From contig NZ_RAQJ01000003.1 in assembly GCF_003610635.1 (NCBI RefSeq), positions 310,001-374,000 on the forward strand: DNA of 64,000 nucleotides, in the 5' to 3' direction. Shown piece by piece: positions 27,761-35,948 of the stretch. The number at the start of each line of letters is the position of its first letter. Position 1 is the first letter of the stretch. The stretch comes from Ichthyenterobacterium magnum (GTDB lineage Bacteria; Bacteroidota; Bacteroidia; Flavobacteriales; Flavobacteriaceae). The notes under the pieces are model-generated. The model saw only the letters and a list, made by a program, of their open reading frames with translations, searched no databases and was not told where the DNA came from. Both the position numbers and the translations under genes were made by a program.

Positions 27761-28849
27761 ATGCCAATATATATGGACTTTCATGATTTGCCAGATGGTG
27801 TTACGGCAGCGCATGTTGCTGAAATGCATCAAGCAGATTTAAAAATTGAACACAAATACAACTGTCGTGGTTTAACCTATTGGTGTGATGAACGACGACA
27901 AACAGCCTTTTGTTTAATAGAAGCTCCTAATAAAGAAGCCATTAAAGAACTTCATGAAAAATCTCATGGTGCAGTGCCTCAACGTATAATAGAAGTGAAT
28001 GACACTTTAGTTGAATCGTTTTTAGGTCGTATAGAAGATCCTGAAAAATCACAGAATACGGAACTCAATATTATTAATGATTCGGCTTTTAGAACCTTAA
28101 TGGTTGTTAAATTAAATAAGAATACATTAAGAACTAAAAATATTGAAACCTTACAGGCTGCCATTCGTGGCTATAGCAAATCGATTATCAATATTGTAAA
28201 TAAGGAAAAAGGACGTGTTGTTAAACAAGAATTCAATTCATTTTTAATGTCTTTTTCTTGTGTTACTAGTGCTGTAGAAAGTGCTATTAAAATTCAAGAA
28301 TTACATAATTGTGTTATTACACCAGATTTAGATTTTAAAATTGGCATAAGTGCAGGAATACCTGTCACTAACAAAGAACGCATATTTGAAGATACCATTA
28401 ATAAAGCCGAGTACTTGACTTATGTTACTAAAGGGAATATCATATTAACACCAGAAGTTAAAGATCTATACGAAAGTGAAAACCAAAATAACCCAATTAA
28501 TATTAAAGGTGTTAAACCATTAAATAGCACTGAAATGGAATTTGTAATTCGCTTATTTGACTATACTGAAAGTGTATGGACAAACTCAAATATAAGTGCC
28601 ACAAATTATAATGAGAATTTAGGTTTTAGTAAATCAAAACTATACAGAACTATGATGCCAATTATAGGAAAGTCACCAAACAGTTTTATAAAGGATTTTA
28701 GATTGAATAAAGCGCTCGAATTATTAGATAAACAAGCGTCAAACATCTCTGAGATTGCTTATCAAACTGGGTTTAGTAGTCCTTCTTATTTTTCTAAATG
28801 TTTTCAGGAAGCCTACGGGATTTTACCATCTAAATATATTAAGTTGTAA
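27761..28849 (+). CDS. Fusion regulator: DUF4242, inactive nucleotide-cyclase-like domain, AraC HTH
   Basis: 362 residues in three parts. 1-92: a DUF4242 domain with several His and Cys (H23, H31, C35, C42). About 108-240: a segment with the order of a class III adenylate/guanylate cyclase domain, including KGRVVKQEFNSFLMSF, SAVESAIKIQELHN, DFKIGISAGIPV and TINKAEYLTYVTKGNIILT. Both metal-binding aspartates appear lost: the first strand reads LMVVKLNKNTL and the usual G-D-G-F is F-N-S-F (158-161). About 265-362: an AraC-type HTH pair (SEIAYQTGFSSPSYFSKCFQ). It is most simply a cytoplasmic one-component regulator sensing a metal or small molecule through DUF4242, with the pseudo-cyclase as a second sensor or dimeriser. 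Confidence 0.8.
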   Translation: MPIYMDFHDLPDGVTAAHVAEMHQADLKIEHKYNCRGLTYWCDERRQTAFCLIEAPNKEAIKELHEKSHGAVPQRIIEVNDTLVESFLGRIEDPEKSQNTELNIINDSAFRTLMVVKLNKNTLRTKNIETLQAAIRGYSKSIINIVNKEKGRVVKQEFNSFLMSFSCVTSAVESAIKIQELHNCVITPDLDFKIGISAGIPVTNKERIFEDTINKAEYLTYVTKGNIILTPEVKDLYESENQNNPINIKGVKPLNSTEMEFVIRLFDYTESVWTNSNISATNYNENLGFSKSKLYRTMMPIIGKSPNSFIKDFRLNKALELLDKQASNISEIAYQTGFSSPSYFSKCFQEAYGILPSKYIKL

Positions 28850-29019
28850 TTGGCGTAAACAAAATACGCTAGCAGACAAAAGTACTGAGTTAATATCAAG
28901 TAATTTTAAGCTAATCTTGAAACAAATTTTTCTTCATCTCCCAAATTTAGCAATAATGTAACGAAATCATACACACAATCGATATGTAGCACTATAATAA
29001 CACATTTCAAAAAAAAGAC

Positions 29020-29027
29020 TATCTTTG
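29020..29027 (+). promoter_or_regulatory. -7 element of the DEAD-box helicase gene
   Basis: TATCTTTG fits TAnnTTTG exactly and continues as GCCGC, a common flavobacterial context. The -33 region is weak. Transcription from here gives a leader of about 125 bases. Confidence 0.55.
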
Positions 29028-29037
29028 CCGCTTGAAA

Positions 29038-29073
29038 CTCAAAAGATTGAGTTGTAATTTCCTCAGAGTGAGG
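29038..29073 (+). promoter_or_regulatory. Two hairpins in the helicase mRNA leader
   Basis: CTCAA/TTGAG (29038-29042 with 29047-29051) and CCTCA/TGAGG (29061-29065 with 29069-29073) are perfect short stems with 4- and 3-base loops near the predicted 5' end. Long structured leaders are typical of cold-induced helicase mRNAs; regulation here is inferred. Confidence 0.4.
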
Positions 29074-29159
29074 ATGTGTTAGTAGAAGTTTAGGTTTAAG
29101 TATGTCGATTCGCTTCTTTTATAACACGAACATAATATAATCGAATACTTATACTCGAA

Positions 29160-31037
29160 ATGAACACATTCCAAGATTTAGGTCTTAATGAAGACCTTTT
29201 GCATGCCATTACAGATTTAGGCTTTGAAAAGCCAAGTGATGTCCAAGACAAAGCCATTCCAATTCTTTTAAAAGAAGATTCAGATTTAGTAGCATTAGCT
29301 CAAACCGGAACTGGTAAAACAGCAGCCTTTGGTTTTCCAATGCTTCAAAAAATTAATGTAGATAGTAGAACAACACAAGGTTTAATTCTATCTCCAACAC
29401 GTGAACTTTGTTTACAAATCACAAACGAGCTAAAGCAATATGGTAAATATTGCAAAGGGCTTAACGTTGTTGCTATTTATGGTGGCGCAAGTATTACAGA
29501 TCAAGCAAGAGCCGTAAAACGTGGTGCCCAGATTATTGTTGCAACACCTGGCCGTATGAAAGATATGATTAGCCGTAACATGGTTGATATTTCTAAAATT
29601 GAATATTCAGTTTTAGACGAAGCAGACGAAATGCTAAACATGGGCTTTTATGAAGATATTACCGATATCTTATCACATACACCAGAAGATAAAAACACAT
29701 GGTTATTTTCTGCAACAATGCCAAAAGAAGTGGCAACTATTGCAAAAAAATTCATGCATAAGCCTATTGAAATAACAGTAGGAAACAAAAATGAAAGTAC
29801 AAGTCAAGTATCTCATGAGTACTATTTAGTAAACTCTAGAGATCGTTATCAAGCCTTAAAACGTTTGTCTGATGCAAATCCAGATATATTTTCGGTTATC
29901 TTTTGTCGTACAAAACGTGATACTCAAAAAGTAGCAGAAAACTTAATTGAAGACGGTTATAGCGCTGGCGCTTTGCATGGTGATTTAAGTCAGAATCAAC
30001 GTGATTTGGTAATGAAATCATTTAGAAACAAACAAATACAAATGCTTGTTGCTACAGATGTTGCAGCTCGTGGTATTGATGTAGATGATATTACACACGT
30101 TATAAATTATCAATTGCCTGACGAAATAGAAACCTACACACATAGATCTGGTCGTACTGGGCGTGCTGGAAAAACAGGTGTTTCTATGGTTATAGTTTCT
30201 AAAAGTGAAACTAGAAAAATAAAGAGCATCGAGCGTATCATTAAAAAGCAATTTGAGAAAAAGGAAATTCCTGACGGAATGGAAATTTGCGAAGTGCAAT
30301 TAATGTCGTTGGCTAATAAAATTCAAAATACTGAAGTAAATCACGAAATTGATAAATACTTAAGTAGCATTAATGAATTATTTGAAGATACTACCAAAGA
30401 CGAATTAATTAAAAAATTCTTCTCTGTTGAGTTTACACGCTTCTTTAATTACTACCAAAAAACTAAAAACCTAAATGTTTCAGAGTCTGGTTCTGATCGT
30501 GATGGCGGACGTGGTTATACAAGCAATTCTAATGATGCAAGGTACTTTATAAATGTTGGTCGTAAAGATGGATTTGACTGGATGAAATTGAAAGATTTCT
30601 TAAAAGAAGTTCTTGAATTAGGTCGTGACGACGTCTTTAAAGTAGACGTAAAAGAAAGCTTCTCTTTCTTTAATACTGAAAAAGAATTACAAGAAAAAGT
30701 TTTAGCATTCTTTACAGATTTTAAACATGAAGGTCGTTTTGTAAATGTAGAAGTTAGTGAAGATAGAGGTCGCGGCACAAGTAGAAACAAGAGGCGTCGT
30801 GATGGTGGAGGCAACAGAAGTGATAGACGTTCAGGAGGCGATAGGCGTTCTGGTGATTTTAAACCAAGAGGCGATAGACGTTCTAGCTCAAGAGGTGATT
30901 CTGGAAACAGAAGTGATAGACGCTCAGGTAATAAAAGCGACAGACGTGGCTCAGAAGGCAAGTCTAACTCAAGAAGTGATAGAGACAAATCTGAGTTTAA
31001 AACAACGCATTCTAGACCAAGACGATCTAGACGTTAA
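29160..31037 (+). CDS. DEAD-box ATP-dependent RNA helicase with Arg/Ser-rich tail
   Basis: 625 residues. Helicase core: Walker A AQTGTGKTAAFGFP, PTRELCLQ, DEAD in VLDEADEMLNMGF, FSATMPKE, ATDVAARGID and HRSGRTGRAG. After the core is a DbpA/CsdA-type RNA-binding domain (about 460-540; FINVGRKDGFDWMKLKDF). The last 85 or so residues are a low-complexity tail of repeated SDRRSG and GDRRS units, likely disordered and RNA-binding. Probable roles are ribosome assembly and unwinding of structured mRNA in the cold. The leader is long and structured; the snap-back repeat at 31049-31188 probably terminates the transcript. Confidence 0.93.
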   Translation: MNTFQDLGLNEDLLHAITDLGFEKPSDVQDKAIPILLKEDSDLVALAQTGTGKTAAFGFPMLQKINVDSRTTQGLILSPTRELCLQITNELKQYGKYCKGLNVVAIYGGASITDQARAVKRGAQIIVATPGRMKDMISRNMVDISKIEYSVLDEADEMLNMGFYEDITDILSHTPEDKNTWLFSATMPKEVATIAKKFMHKPIEITVGNKNESTSQVSHEYYLVNSRDRYQALKRLSDANPDIFSVIFCRTKRDTQKVAENLIEDGYSAGALHGDLSQNQRDLVMKSFRNKQIQMLVATDVAARGIDVDDITHVINYQLPDEIETYTHRSGRTGRAGKTGVSMVIVSKSETRKIKSIERIIKKQFEKKEIPDGMEICEVQLMSLANKIQNTEVNHEIDKYLSSINELFEDTTKDELIKKFFSVEFTRFFNYYQKTKNLNVSESGSDRDGGRGYTSNSNDARYFINVGRKDGFDWMKLKDFLKEVLELGRDDVFKVDVKESFSFFNTEKELQEKVLAFFTDFKHEGRFVNVEVSEDRGRGTSRNKRRRDGGGNRSDRRSGGDRRSGDFKPRGDRRSSSRGDSGNRSDRRSGNKSDRRGSEGKSNSRSDRDKSEFKTTHSRPRRSRR

Positions 31038-31048
31038 TACTAAAATTT

Positions 31049-31188
31049 AAGAGGTAGTCTAAAAAAGTGTCATTCTGAATGTAATTGAAGAATCTCTATG
31101 AAATTAAATTTTCGATTTGCAGATTATTAAGATTTTTCGACTGTGCTCAAAATGACAACTAAAACACTTTTTAGGTTGCCTCTTTTTT
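31049..31188. repeat. Snap-back intergenic repeat element serving as terminator (copy 1)
   Basis: A 140-base element. Outer arms AAGAGG and CTAAAAAAGTGT (31049-31070) pair with ACACTTTTTAG and CCTCTT (31164-31184), followed by TTTT. Inside are two inverted copies of a CATTCTGA...GAAGAATCT unit: forward at about 31069-31096 and a diverged reverse copy at about 31127-31156 (AGATTTTTCGACTGTGCTC). Copies 2 and 3 are at 44862 and 59653. Confidence 0.7.
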
Positions 31189-31277
31189 AAACCTTCTTGT
31201 TAATATTTAGTCAAATTTGAGACTATTAATATATTAACTGTATTTTGTTTAGTACTTTTATGTCGTAATTTTAACTT

Positions 31278-32060
31278 ATGAGGCACCTACTTTTATTTAT
31301 TTTCATATTAGGGTTTACCAGTTTTGGTTTTGCTCAAGAAGAAGAAGATACTACCGTTAAAGGAACTGTAATTGATACCAGTACAGATTTACCGTTAGAA
31401 AGCGTAAATATTGTTAATCTAAATCAGGTTATAGGTACCTCAACTACAGATAAAGGTGTTTTTGAAATTAAAGCCAAAGTAAACGATACACTTCATTTTT
31501 CGTATTTAGGCTACAAATCAATAAAGATTAGAGTAACCAACGACTGGTTAAGGTTTGGAGATACAGAAATTGGAATGACAGAATTGGCATTAGCTCTTGA
31601 AGAAGTGGTTGTTAAGCAATTAAAATTAACAGGTTATTTAGAAGTTGATATCAAGCAAGTACCAATAAAAACAAACTACAGATATAGTATTTCTGGTTTA
31701 TCTAATAAAGGCTACGAAGCTGGTAATAGATCGCCAAGTGCTGTGAGTAAAGTATTAGGCGCAATTTTTAATCCTGCAGATTTTTTGCATAATATGTTTG
31801 GAAAAAAACCTAGAGAATTACGCAAGTTAAAACAAATGAAAAAAGATGACGAGATTAGAAGTTTACTTGCTTCTCGTTTTGACAGAGAAATGCTTATGGT
31901 TTTACTTGAAGTAGATCGTGTGGATCTTGATGAAATTGTAAACCAATGTAATTACTCTAAAGACTTTATACAAACAGCAAACGATCTTCAAGTACTTGAT
32001 GCTATTAGCGAATGCTATGAAGAGTATAAGGTTTTAAGCCGAAGTAAACGAAAAATATAG
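31278..32060 (+). CDS. Exported protein with CarboxypepD regulatory-like domain
   Basis: 260 residues. Signal peptide (HLLLFIFILGFTSFGFAQ), then a CarboxypepD_reg-like beta-sandwich (about 27-105: VKGTVIDTSTDLPLESVNIV, DTLHFSYLGYKSIKI), followed by a mainly helical, charged C-terminal half with no family I can name. Such proteins in Bacteroidota carry the N-terminal domain of SusC/TonB receptors without a barrel and sit in the periplasm or outer membrane. It stands alone between the helicase and the VOC cluster. Confidence 0.8.
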   Translation: MRHLLLFIFILGFTSFGFAQEEEDTTVKGTVIDTSTDLPLESVNIVNLNQVIGTSTTDKGVFEIKAKVNDTLHFSYLGYKSIKIRVTNDWLRFGDTEIGMTELALALEEVVVKQLKLTGYLEVDIKQVPIKTNYRYSISGLSNKGYEAGNRSPSAVSKVLGAIFNPADFLHNMFGKKPRELRKLKQMKKDDEIRSLLASRFDREMLMVLLEVDRVDLDEIVNQCNYSKDFIQTANDLQVLDAISECYEEYKVLSRSKRKI

Positions 32061-32070
32061 TCTGTTAGTA

Positions 32071-32445
32071 TTAACGTGAATGCAGTGCGATCCTGTTGCC
32101 TTCACTATCAATAAAAATTCCCATATAACCAACTTCTGGAGAAATTTGAGTTTTTGGCTGTACCACGTTTCCGCCAGCAGCTTCTACTCTACTTAATTCG
32201 TTAGCAACATCTACTGAAGAAAAATAAATTAATACACCTTTTCTATCACTTGGTGAATAGGCTTCTTGTTGTATTAATGAACCTGAAGCGCCTTCTTTTC
32301 CTTCAGCATAAGGAAACCATCCCATTAACGTGCCAGCAAACTCCTGTACTTGAATTTCAATATTAAATACAGTATTATAAAATGTTTTTGCTCGTTCCAT
32401 ATTGGTTACAGGAATCTCAAACCAACCTACCATATTATGTTTCAT
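32071..32445 (-). CDS. VOC-family (glyoxalase-like) protein
   Basis: 124 residues: MVGWFEIPVTNMERAKTFYNTVF at the start, a repeat of the beta-alpha-beta-beta-beta module and IFIDSEGNRIALHS at the end. This is the vicinal oxygen chelate fold; substrate unknown. Downstream member of a minus-strand set with the SRPBCC gene (11 bases upstream) and the PhnB-like gene. Confidence 0.87.
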   Translation of the reverse strand: MKHNMVGWFEIPVTNMERAKTFYNTVFNIEIQVQEFAGTLMGWFPYAEGKEGASGSLIQQEAYSPSDRKGVLIYFSSVDVANELSRVEAAGGNVVQPKTQISPEVGYMGIFIDSEGNRIALHSR

Positions 32446-32456
32446 AATTTTACTTA

Positions 32457-32984
32457 TTAATTTTCTAAAATCTCTTTTAAACTCGCTAAGCCTTCTTCAA
32501 AATCTTTTCCTACATGCTTATCTACATTATAAAGCATCATAAAAATATTTGCCGGCACTTTATTTTTTCCTAAAAAACCCCAAGTTACTTTAGTCTGATT
32601 ATTATCAACAGCTTCAACGCTGGTTACAGCATCAGACTCTGATTTCCAAGGTTTAAAAAACCGAAGTCGTGCTTCTACTCTATCATTTTCAACAATTTTA
32701 ATAATCTCTTGTTCACCTAAACCAACCTCTTTATTGCCATCCCATTTTGCTATAAAACCAACTTCGCCATCGGTACCAACAAATTCTTGTTTCATATTTG
32801 GATCTCTCTTTTTCCATGGCGACCAATAATCTTGATTCTTAATATGCTTTAAGTAACTAAAAACTTCAGGTAATGGTTTATTGATAACTATACTTCTATT
32901 AACCTCATAGGTTTTAGGTGCAAATAATGCTAGAGCAACTAAAATTACTAGTAGTGCAATAACTATATACAGAATATATATCAT
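32457..32984 (-). CDS. Membrane-anchored SRPBCC (START-like) protein
   Basis: 175 residues. An N-terminal membrane anchor (IYILYIVIALLVILVALALF) is followed by a polyketide cyclase/START-like domain beginning VNRSIVINKPLPEVFSYLK, with YWSPWKKRDPNMK and the closing long helix VGKDFEEGLASLKEIL. The family binds hydrophobic ligands; the ligand here is unknown. It lies between two VOC-family genes on the same strand. Confidence 0.85.
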   Translation of the reverse strand: MIYILYIVIALLVILVALALFAPKTYEVNRSIVINKPLPEVFSYLKHIKNQDYWSPWKKRDPNMKQEFVGTDGEVGFIAKWDGNKEVGLGEQEIIKIVENDRVEARLRFFKPWKSESDAVTSVEAVDNNQTKVTWGFLGKNKVPANIFMMLYNVDKHVGKDFEEGLASLKEILEN

Positions 32985-33003
32985 AATTTATTTTTTTTAA
33001 AGT

Positions 33004-33420
33004 TTATGCATTTGTATCATGAGGTGTACTCACCATCCATTGTACACCAAACTTATCTATTGTACTACCAAACTTTCCGCCCCAAAACACATTATTAAAT
33101 GGCATGGTTACTTGACCTTCATGAGCTAAGCCACTAAAAATAGCTTGTCCTTGGTCTTCATCTTCTGCCATAACACTTACATGATATCCATTTCCTTTAT
33201 TAATAGATATATCCATTCTGTCTGATGCTTTAAGCTCACAACCATTACCAAATGTCATGGTAACATGCATAATTTTATTTTCAATTTCTGGGTTTGAATA
33301 CTCTGGAGGTCCATCAGAATAACGCATCATTACTTGAATTTCGCCATCAAAAACATCTTGGTAATATGTCATGGCTTCTTCACAATTGCCATCAAAGGTT
33401 AGGTATACATCGCATTTCAT
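33004..33420 (-). CDS. PhnB-like VOC protein
   Basis: 138 residues. It opens KCDVYLTFDGNCEEAMTYYQ and contains VFWGGKFGSTIDKFGVQWMV, the 3-demethylubiquinone-9 3-methyltransferase-like/PhnB pattern of the VOC superfamily. No methyltransferase motif is present; the name of the family is historical. First gene of the VOC-SRPBCC-VOC set (gaps of 19 and 11 bases). Confidence 0.88.
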   Translation of the reverse strand: MKCDVYLTFDGNCEEAMTYYQDVFDGEIQVMMRYSDGPPEYSNPEIENKIMHVTMTFGNGCELKASDRMDISINKGNGYHVSVMAEDEDQGQAIFSGLAHEGQVTMPFNNVFWGGKFGSTIDKFGVQWMVSTPHDTNA

Positions 33421-33465
33421 AATTTAAAGTTTTAAAAAAAGTTAGTCCTTTAAATTACAAAATTA

Positions 33466-34119
33466 TCAGCTTTTATAAAAACGTTCTATAATCTCTTCGT
33501 GGCTTTTAATTGTTTTTTTACACCAATCAAATCGTTTTTCTAATTGCTCCTCTAATGTTAATTGCCAGCTTATATCTGTTTGTTTTAATTTTGTAGTTAC
33601 ATGTTGCAAAATGATGGCGGCAGAAACCGATATATTTAAACTTTCTGTAAAGCCTACCATTGGAATTTTTAAAAAGCAATCTGCTTCGTCTAATACGTCT
33701 TGTGATAAGCCTTCGGTTTCTCTTCCGAAGAAAAAACAAGATTTTTTAGTGACATCAAATTCATGTAACACTGCATCATTCTCATGAGGTGTTGTAGCAA
33801 CTATTTGATACCCTTTTTGTTTTAAATCTTTTAAAGCATCTTTAACCGAATGATAACGATTTAAATCTACCCATTTTTGTGCTCCCATGGCAATTTCTCT
33901 ATCTATACGCTTAGAGTTTCTCTCTTCAATTATGTTAACTTCTTGTATACCAAACACATCACAGCTTCTAATAACTGCACTTGTATTATGAAGTTGATAC
34001 ACATCTTCTGTTGCCACTGTAAAATGTTTAGTGCGCTGTGGTAAAACTGTATTAAAACGTTCTTTTCTATGTTCGGTGAGATATGTTTCTAAATGTTCTA
34101 AGAGTTTAATGTCTATCAT
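33466..34119 (-). CDS. trmH: tRNA (guanosine-2'-O-)-methyltransferase, TrmH family
   Basis: 217 residues. SPOUT methyltransferase with VYQLHNTSAVIRSCDVFGIQ at the start of the fold, CFFFGRETEGLS (motif 2) and IPMVGFTESLNISVSAAIIL (motif 3). It probably methylates G18 in the tRNA D-loop. The N-terminal helical segment and short length favour TrmH over RlmB. Divergent from the sirtuin gene. Confidence 0.9.
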   Translation of the reverse strand: MIDIKLLEHLETYLTEHRKERFNTVLPQRTKHFTVATEDVYQLHNTSAVIRSCDVFGIQEVNIIEERNSKRIDREIAMGAQKWVDLNRYHSVKDALKDLKQKGYQIVATTPHENDAVLHEFDVTKKSCFFFGRETEGLSQDVLDEADCFLKIPMVGFTESLNISVSAAIILQHVTTKLKQTDISWQLTLEEQLEKRFDWCKKTIKSHEEIIERFYKS

Positions 34120-34176
34120 AATTCAAAATTAGTAATTTTATAATATTAAAACCTATAATGAAAATTTAGTGAATTA

Positions 34177-34863
34177 ATGAAAAAACATATTGTTGTATTA
34201 TCTGGTGCTGGAATAAGTGCTGAAAGCGGAATTAAAACCTTTAGAGACGCTGATGGTTTATGGGAAGGTCATGATGTAATGGAAGTTGCAACACCTGAAG
34301 GATTTGCCGCTAATCCAGAACTTGTTTTAGAATTTTATAACCAAAGACGCCAACAACTACATACTGTTAAACCCAATACAGCTCATACGGATTTAGCAAA
34401 ACTAGAAGATGATTACAAAGTTACTATCATTACTCAAAATGTAGACGATTTACATGAACGTGCTGGTAGTACAAACGTTATTCATTTGCATGGCGAACTC
34501 TTAAAAGCTAGAAGTTCTTTTGATGCTAGTGATATTTATAATTGGAGTTCAGATTTAGTGCTTGGTGATTATTGCTCAAAAGGTCATCAGTTAAGACCAC
34601 ACATCGTTTGGTTTGGAGAAGATGTTCCTATGATTCCTAAAGCAATCGACATTTGTGAAACTGCAGATATACTATTAATTATTGGCACATCAATGCAAGT
34701 CTATCCTGCAGCTAGTTTAATACATTATGTGAAGTCAAAAACTCCTATTTACTATATAGATCCAAAACCTGCCATTGATAGTAAAGAAAACTTGACTGTT
34801 ATTAGTGACAAGGCTACTATTGGCATGAAGCAGTTTATAAGTCTTTTACAAGAAAATTTATAA
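34177..34863 (+). CDS. cobB: NAD-dependent protein deacylase (class III sirtuin)
   Basis: 228 residues. NAD-binding LSGAGISAESGIKTFRD, ITQNVDDLHERAG, catalytic His in HLHGEL, and PHIVWFGEDVP. FYNQRRQ carries the Tyr-xx-Arg pair typical of desuccinylase/demalonylase sirtuins. The usual structural zinc CxxC pairs are absent: the region from SSFDASDIYNW to DYCSKGHQLRP keeps one cysteine. The enzyme thus looks zinc-free but otherwise intact. Cytoplasmic, single gene. Confidence 0.92.
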   Translation: MKKHIVVLSGAGISAESGIKTFRDADGLWEGHDVMEVATPEGFAANPELVLEFYNQRRQQLHTVKPNTAHTDLAKLEDDYKVTIITQNVDDLHERAGSTNVIHLHGELLKARSSFDASDIYNWSSDLVLGDYCSKGHQLRPHIVWFGEDVPMIPKAIDICETADILLIIGTSMQVYPAASLIHYVKSKTPIYYIDPKPAIDSKENLTVISDKATIGMKQFISLLQENL

Positions 34864-34944
34864 TTTGTAAGATTATTTTTTAGAAGACTTACTATCAATA
34901 CCTAGCCTTGAAACTCTTTTTATTTCTACTTCAAAATTGAACAA

Positions 34945-35808
34945 CTAGTTCATTACAAATCTATAGCCAACACCTCTAACATTAATAATTTTTAAACTGG
35001 AATCTGCCTCTAATTTTTTACGCAATTTTGATATAAATACATCTAGAGTTCTACCAACATAATCACCTTCATCTCCCCAAACAATATTTAAAATATATTC
35101 TCTTTCAAGGGTTTTATTTTCATTAGAAAACAGCAAAAACAGCAAATCTGATTCTTTACTTGACAAGCCTATTGATTGTGCTTTTAATGTTAGAATCATT
35201 CCTTTTTTATCAAACTGATATTGACCAATGTTAATTAAATCTGGGTTTAATTTTGCACTTCTATTTCTTATGCTGCGATAGAAAATCACACAAATAACTA
35301 TTATTAAAGCAATAATAACATATATATAATTTAAGCCAGAACTTTTAATACGCTCTTCTGCATATGTGTTTTTATTATTTTCAATCAATGTAAAGTAAAA
35401 CACATAGCAACTTTTTGGTAATGCTCTCTGGCTACATGCAATCATATTACCATCTATATTTAAACTTGCTTCAAAGCTATGTACCAATTCTTTTGTTTCG
35501 CATGTTTCAACTTCAACAATATAACTTTCTATAATTTTTCTTTCTTCTAAAACTTTAAAAACGGCAAAAAGAAGTAAGTCTGGTTCAAAAGAAAACTCTC
35601 TTTTAAATCTAACAGCATATCTTCCATCAATCTTTTCAACTGGTAATACACGCGAAGTGCTGTCGTTTATTTGTAATAAAAACTCATGACCTATATTACG
35701 AAGAGCAACTTTTATGTGTTGATCTTTAGTTTCTGCTTTAACATTTGGAATTACCAAAACAGTTAATAATAAAACTAATATGTGTCTATTTAATAGATTA
35801 AATATCAT
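34945..35808 (-). CDS. Membrane-anchored OmpR-type winged-helix regulator (ToxR-like, reversed topology)
   Basis: 287 residues: an N-terminal signal (LVLLLTVLVIPNVKA), an extracytoplasmic domain of about 130 residues with two cysteines (C104 and C126 region), one transmembrane helix (YIYVIIALIIVICVIFY, about 162-178), then an OmpR/PhoB-type winged helix (about 190-287) with LSSKESDLLFLLFSNENKTL and VRGVGYRFV. ToxR and CadC have the winged helix at the N-terminus; here it follows the membrane helix. The gene diverges from the lipoprotein at 35949, and three TTACA direct repeats lie between them, so that gene is the likely target. Confidence 0.85.
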   Translation of the reverse strand: MIFNLLNRHILVLLLTVLVIPNVKAETKDQHIKVALRNIGHEFLLQINDSTSRVLPVEKIDGRYAVRFKREFSFEPDLLLFAVFKVLEERKIIESYIVEVETCETKELVHSFEASLNIDGNMIACSQRALPKSCYVFYFTLIENNKNTYAEERIKSSGLNYIYVIIALIIVICVIFYRSIRNRSAKLNPDLINIGQYQFDKKGMILTLKAQSIGLSSKESDLLFLLFSNENKTLEREYILNIVWGDEGDYVGRTLDVFISKLRKKLEADSSLKIINVRGVGYRFVMN

Positions 35809-35856
35809 TTAACAAACTTATTTAAATAAACTCTGAGTAGAAATTGTTTTGAATTA

Positions 35857-35885
35857 AATTACACAAGATTTACATTAATTTACAC
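35857..35885. promoter_or_regulatory. Three in-phase TTACA direct repeats: candidate winged-helix operator
   Basis: AATTACA (35857-35863), ATTTACA (35868-35874) and ATTTACA (35878-35884) are spaced 11 and 10 bp, the helical-turn spacing of OmpR/PhoB boxes. They lie upstream of a weak -7 (TACTTTTA, 35916-35923) for the lipoprotein gene that lacks a -33. The region is AT-rich, so chance cannot be excluded. Confidence 0.4.
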
Positions 35886-35948
35886 TTTTTAAATCTATTT
35901 TTTATCGTCTCAATATACTTTTATGGGAGAAATCAAAAAACTCAAACC

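Larger units (their letters stand above)
28850..29159 (+). other. Gene-free 310-base spacer with the DEAD-box helicase promoter and leader
   Basis: The left part (28850-28980) shows no gene or clear structure. The right part holds a -7 element (29020-29027) and about 125 bases of transcribed leader with two short hairpins before the helicase ATG at 29160. Confidence 0.6.

Noticed and set aside
30515-30988. Long antisense reading frame opposite the helicase tail
   Set aside because: It is the complement of the Arg/Ser/Asp-rich repeats and gives a Leu/Ser/Pro-rich sequence with no start signal.
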